Source of the DNA: CAZZIZ01 sp964654535
GTDB taxonomy: Bacteria; Bacteroidota; Bacteroidia; Chitinophagales; UBA2359
Length of the DNA stretch: 45,640 nucleotides
Direction of reading: 5' to 3'
Assembly (NCBI GenBank): GCA_964654535.1
Contig: CAZZIZ010000004.1
Location: 1 to 45,640 of the forward strand
Positions 42,103 through 45,640 of the stretch are shown here, piece after piece (the first letter of the stretch is position 1; the number at the start of each line of letters is the position of its first letter). A program made the translations under genes and the position numbers. The notes under the pieces are model-generated. The model was not told where the DNA came from. It saw nothing but the letters and a program-made list of their open reading frames with translations, and ran no database searches.

Positions 42103-45100
42103 TTATTTCTTACCGTGACACTGCTTATACTTCTTACCACTTCCACAAGGGCAAGGCTCGTTACGACCTACTTTCTTTCCTACGCGTACAGGCTCCAATT
42201 TTGGCGGTGGCATCGGAGGGCCTCCACCTTGTGTTGGTGCGCCCTGTCTTCTACGCGCCCCGCTTTCCATAGCGGCACGACCCGCGCGCATTCTGCTACG
42301 GTCTTGCTTCTTGGGTGCACGCGCTTCTTTAACATCGTCTGCATTTTGGGCAGGTAAGTTGCTTCGGAAAAGGAATGAAGCTACCTGGCCATTCACTTCG
42401 CTCAACATATTCTTGAACAATTCGAAAGCTTCGAATTTGTAAATAAGTAGTGGATCTTTTTGCTCGTATTGCGCAGTCTGCACCGATTGTTTCAAATCGT
42501 CCATCTGGCGTAGATGCGTTTTCCAAGCGTCGTCTATGAAAGCTAGGGAAACAGTTTTCTCCAAAGCCTTAATCATCGCACGGCCATCGGATTCCATCGT
42601 TTCGTTTAGGTCGGCGACTACATTAATGCCACGCTTACCATCAGAAAATGGCACTACAATATTCTTAACCGTTTCACCGCGGGTATCGAACACGTTTTGA
42701 ATAACTGGCTTGGTAACCTCTCGCAAGTTCTTACACTTACGTTCGTAGAACTCCATGCACTCGTCATACAAGCGCTCAACTAATTGATCTTCACTTTGCG
42801 ACTTAAACTCGTCTTCCGTAATAGAAGTAGACAAAGAGAAGTTTCGAATGATATCCAATTTAAAATCATCGTAACCTTCCTCGGCCATCTTTCCATTACT
42901 GACCGTCTCTTCGCATAAGTCGTAAAAGCTGTTGCTCAAATCAACGGATAAACGATCACCAAATAAGGCGTGTCTTCTACGCGTGTAGATTACCTCACGC
43001 TGGCTGTTCATTACATCATCGTACTCCAACAAACGTTTACGAATACCAAAGTTGTTTTCCTCCACTTTTTTCTGAGCACGTTCAATCGATTTGGTAATCA
43101 TCTTGTGCTGAATTACCTCACCTTCTTCGTAACCTATTTTGTCCATCAGCCCAGCAATCTTATCCGAACCAAACAAACGCATCAAGTGATCTTCCAGTGA
43201 CACATAAAACTGAGTGCTACCAGGATCTCCCTGACGTCCCGCACGACCGCGTAACTGACGGTCAACACGACGAGAGTCGTGACGTTCTGTACCAATAATA
43301 GCCAAACCACCATCGCCTTTTACGCCAGCGCCCAACTTAATATCCGTACCACGACCCGCCATATTGGTGGCTATGGTTACGGTACCCGGTTGTCCTGCCT
43401 CCGCAACTACATCCGCCTCACGCGAGTGCTGCTTGGCGTTCAAGACATTGTGGGGTATTTGTTTTCTTTTCAATATCCCGCTCAAGAGCTCAGATATCTC
43501 TACCGAAGTGGTACCCACCAAAACTGGTCGGCCCAATGATCTCAAGTTTTCTATTTCGTCTATTACCGCAGTATATTTTTCACGAACGGTTCTGTAAACT
43601 AAGTCCTCGCGATCATCACGCGCTATCGGTCGGTTGGTTGGTATCACTACAACGTCTAGTTTGTAGATATCCCAAAACTCACCCGCTTCCGTCTCCGCTG
43701 TTCCAGTCATACCCGAAAGCTTGTGATACATACGGAAGAAGTTTTGCAAAGTGACCGTCGCAAAAGTCTGTGTAGCTGCTTCGACTTTTACATCTTCCTT
43801 TGCTTCAATCGCCTGATGTAATCCGTCGCTATAACGACGACCGTCCATTACCCTACCCGTTTGTTCATCGACAATTTTAACCTTGCCACCGTCTACGATA
43901 TACTCAACGTCCTTTTCAAAAAGTGTGTAGGCTTTCAGCAATTGTTGAATGGAGTGCAGACGCTCCGATTTTATAGCGAACTCGGCAATAGCCTTATCCT
44001 TAGCCAGTACTCGCGCATCATCATCCAATTCAGTATTATTATCTATGTCGGCCATCATTGCGCCGAGGTCGGTCATTATAAAGAACTCTGGATCTTCGCC
44101 GCTACCCGTTATCAACTCAATTCCCTTTTCAGTCAGGTCAACCTGATTGTTTTTCTCATCAATGGTGAAGTACAATTCCTTATCCGCATCTGGCATAAAC
44201 TTGTTCTGCTCAGCCATATAATGGCTTTCAGTAGCCAGCAATATTTTCTTCACTCCCGGCTCACTCATAAACTTGATGAGCGCTTTAGTCTTCGGCAAAG
44301 CACGGAAAGCACGGAACAAGTCCAAACCACCCTCACCTTCTTTCACACCAGTATCTCCAGCCTTAATTTTCTTCTTCGCCTGAGCGATATAAGATGAAAC
44401 CGCTTTCTGTTGCGTGCTGAACAAGCGCTGAATACGAGGCTTCAGTTCATGAAACTCGTGCTGGTCGCCTTTTTCAACCGGGCCAGAAATAATCAAAGGC
44501 GTACGCGCATCGTCAATCAATACCGAATCCACCTCGTCAATCATAGCGTAGTGATGCTTGCGCTGCACCAAGTCGCCAGGGTTGCGACTCATATTATCGC
44601 GCAAGTAGTCGAAACCAAACTCGTTGTTCGTTCCGTAAGTAATATCACAACGATAAGCTGCAATACGTTCTGGGGAGTGTGGTTTGTAATTGTCGATACA
44701 ATCAACCGTCAGTCCTAAGAACTGCAAAATAGGCGCCATCCATTCGGAGTCACGTTTTGCTAAGTAGTTGTTTACGGTTACCACGTGGAGACCTTCGCCC
44801 GTCAAACCGTTTAGGTAAGCAGGAAAAGTAGCAACTAAGGTTTTACCCTCACCAGTAGCCATCTCCGCAATCTTACCTTGGTGCAAAGTGTATCCACCGA
44901 TAATCTGTACATCATAATGTACCATATCCCAAGACACCTCCGCGCCAGCAGCCATCCAGGTAGTATTATAAGTAACCTGATCGCCGTTAATATTTATGTG
45001 CTCACGACCTACGGCCAAGTCGCGGTCCAAATCAGTCGCTGTAGAATCTAGTGACTCATTTTCTTTAAATCGACGCGCCGTTTCTTTAACCACTGCAAAA

Positions 45101-45441
45101 GCCTCTGGCAATATGTCCAGCAGCACCGCTTCCAACTCCTCGTTTTTCTCCTTCTCTAGCTTATCGACCTCACGGTATATTTCGTCTTTTTGTTCTGGGT
45201 GCAAATCGGGTTGATCGCGCACCAGACCCTTCTTGTGTTCTATCTGTTCGTTGAACTCCGCCAGGCCCTCGCGTAGAATTTCCTGAAAGTAGGCCGTCTT
45301 GCCCCTCAACTCATCGTTGCTCAGTCCGCTGAGTTTATCGAATTCCGCATTTACTGCATCCACAATTGGCAAAGCAGCCTGTACATCCTTCTTCTTTTTG
45401 TCGGGCATAAATGCGCCGATAATTTTGTCGAGAAATCCCAT
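42103..45441 (-). CDS. secA: Protein translocase subunit SecA
   Basis: The ATPase that drives proteins through SecYEG. At 1,112 residues it is some 200 longer than E. coli SecA. Motifs: Walker A MATGEGKT (194-201), DEAD-type DEVD (302-305), VGTTSVEISE, TNMAGRGTDIKLG and QLRGRAGRQGDPGS of the second nucleotide-binding domain, and a C-terminal zinc-binding SEC-C motif CPCGSGKKYKQCHG. The extra length includes an insert after ISGPVEKGDQHEFHELKP (about 325-430) typical of Bacteroidota SecA and a basic, glycine/proline-rich linker (RMRAGRAAMESGARRRQGAP) before SEC-C. A TACTTTTG box stands 24 bases before the ATG. It is the first gene of the run into deoC-SPOR-M20-cysCDN. Confidence 0.98.
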   Translation of the reverse strand: MGFLDKIIGAFMPDKKKKDVQAALPIVDAVNAEFDKLSGLSNDELRGKTAYFQEILREGLAEFNEQIEHKKGLVRDQPDLHPEQKDEIYREVDKLEKEKNEELEAVLLDILPEAFAVVKETARRFKENESLDSTATDLDRDLAVGREHININGDQVTYNTTWMAAGAEVSWDMVHYDVQIIGGYTLHQGKIAEMATGEGKTLVATFPAYLNGLTGEGLHVVTVNNYLAKRDSEWMAPILQFLGLTVDCIDNYKPHSPERIAAYRCDITYGTNNEFGFDYLRDNMSRNPGDLVQRKHHYAMIDEVDSVLIDDARTPLIISGPVEKGDQHEFHELKPRIQRLFSTQQKAVSSYIAQAKKKIKAGDTGVKEGEGGLDLFRAFRALPKTKALIKFMSEPGVKKILLATESHYMAEQNKFMPDADKELYFTIDEKNNQVDLTEKGIELITGSGEDPEFFIMTDLGAMMADIDNNTELDDDARVLAKDKAIAEFAIKSERLHSIQQLLKAYTLFEKDVEYIVDGGKVKIVDEQTGRVMDGRRYSDGLHQAIEAKEDVKVEAATQTFATVTLQNFFRMYHKLSGMTGTAETEAGEFWDIYKLDVVVIPTNRPIARDDREDLVYRTVREKYTAVIDEIENLRSLGRPVLVGTTSVEISELLSGILKRKQIPHNVLNAKQHSREADVVAEAGQPGTVTIATNMAGRGTDIKLGAGVKGDGGLAIIGTERHDSRRVDRQLRGRAGRQGDPGSTQFYVSLEDHLMRLFGSDKIAGLMDKIGYEEGEVIQHKMITKSIERAQKKVEENNFGIRKRLLEYDDVMNSQREVIYTRRRHALFGDRLSVDLSNSFYDLCEETVSNGKMAEEGYDDFKLDIIRNFSLSTSITEDEFKSQSEDQLVERLYDECMEFYERKCKNLREVTKPVIQNVFDTRGETVKNIVVPFSDGKRGINVVADLNETMESDGRAMIKALEKTVSLAFIDDAWKTHLRQMDDLKQSVQTAQYEQKDPLLIYKFEAFELFKNMLSEVNGQVASFLFRSNLPAQNADDVKEARAPKKQDRSRMRAGRAAMESGARRRQGAPTQGGGPPMPPPKLEPVRVGKKVGRNEPCPCGSGKKYKQCHGKK

Positions 45442-45465
45442 TTATCGATTCGAAATTTTGAGTTA

Positions 45466-45473
45466 CAAAAGTA
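45466..45473 (-). promoter_or_regulatory. Minus-7 promoter box of secA
   Basis: TACTTTTG on the minus strand matches TAnnTTTG, 24 bases before the start codon. The region 45474-45629 shows no gene. Confidence 0.5.
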
Positions 45474-45629
45474 CGCTTTTAGCGTCTTAGGTGAACGGCC
45501 CAAAGCCGCAAAGGGTTTCTCAAAAGCGTCAATCTTTTGCGAAATGCCTTCATTGTCAGGTATTTAGTCAAACAGGCGCATTTTTAGGACAAATTAGCAT
45601 TGGCACGATGTAGTGGTGGAAAGGATTTT

Positions 45630-45640
45630 GGGCGTGCCCC
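45630..45640 (-). repeat. Edge-truncated copy of the intergenic element (copy H)
   Basis: GGGCGTGCCCC is the reverse complement of the conserved GGGGCACGCCC end of the element, so another copy in minus orientation starts here and continues outside the window. Confidence 0.6.

Noticed and set aside
43861..44397. Long open frame antisense to secA
   Set aside because: It is a mirror of secA codon use; the translated product has no recognisable domain.

Overview
The window looks like a chromosomal contig from a Bacteroidota bacterium, most likely a marine-type Flavobacteriales. The signs are two cell-surface proteins with Por (type IX) secretion C-terminal domains, a Porin_10-type barrel, an oversized SecA with SEC-C tail, a fused-propeller OmpA protein, the lpxK/PNP/Nif3/zinc-ribbon neighbourhood, A-rich start sites with no clear Shine-Dalgarno, and Bacteroidota-type TAnnTTTG minus-7 boxes. 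It is an assembled draft: 41601-41700 is a run of 100 Ns. No tRNA, rRNA, CRISPR, integrase or transposase gene was found.

Layout. 1-3.9 kb: fabI, a helical-repeat hypothetical and a Crp/Fnr regulator, all rightward. 3.9-11.6 kb (leftward): a long acyl-CoA dehydrogenase, a putative porin, an LVIVD-repeat secreted protein, purine nucleoside phosphorylase and lpxK. 11.6-16 kb (rightward): Nif3-like protein, C4 zinc-ribbon coiled-coil protein, an exported TPR protein with an apparent homopolymer frameshift, and murB. 16-18.2 kb (leftward): a sodium/solute symporter and a LOG-family phosphoribohydrolase. 18.5-22.3 kb (rightward): a second helical-repeat hypothetical, a propeller-OmpA fusion and a small outer-membrane protein. 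22.3-24.4 kb (leftward): fumarylacetoacetase and a flavin reductase (end of tyrosine degradation). 24.6-25.5 kb: an alpha/beta hydrolase. 25.7-31.8 kb: a folate one-carbon cluster, metF-thyA-folA leftward and metH rightward from a shared 90-bp region. 32-37 kb: a choice-of-anchor L surface protein, a ParB-like/methyltransferase fusion and a divergent GT2 glycosyltransferase. 37.3-45.4 kb: one long leftward run secA-deoC-[gap]-SPOR protein-M20 amidohydrolase-cysC-cysD-cysN, which joins secretion, nucleoside salvage and sulfate activation to PAPS.

The most interesting signal is not a gene. Six clear copies, one degenerate copy and one edge-truncated copy of an intergenic element of about 165-236 bp lie between these genes in both orientations. 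Read in one orientation it starts GCGTGAGGGAT and ends CACGCC. Its two ends pair with each other, and the pair changes in a compensated way between copies. Inside is a hairpin whose two helices vary in sequence but always flank the same unpaired AG, followed by CCCGAC and a third hairpin whose sequence is almost free but whose pairing is kept. This is the pattern of a selected structured RNA (or single-stranded DNA), and in one copy the third hairpin is the terminator of metH. I know of similar-looking intergenic sequences in other Flavobacteriales but cannot check them here.
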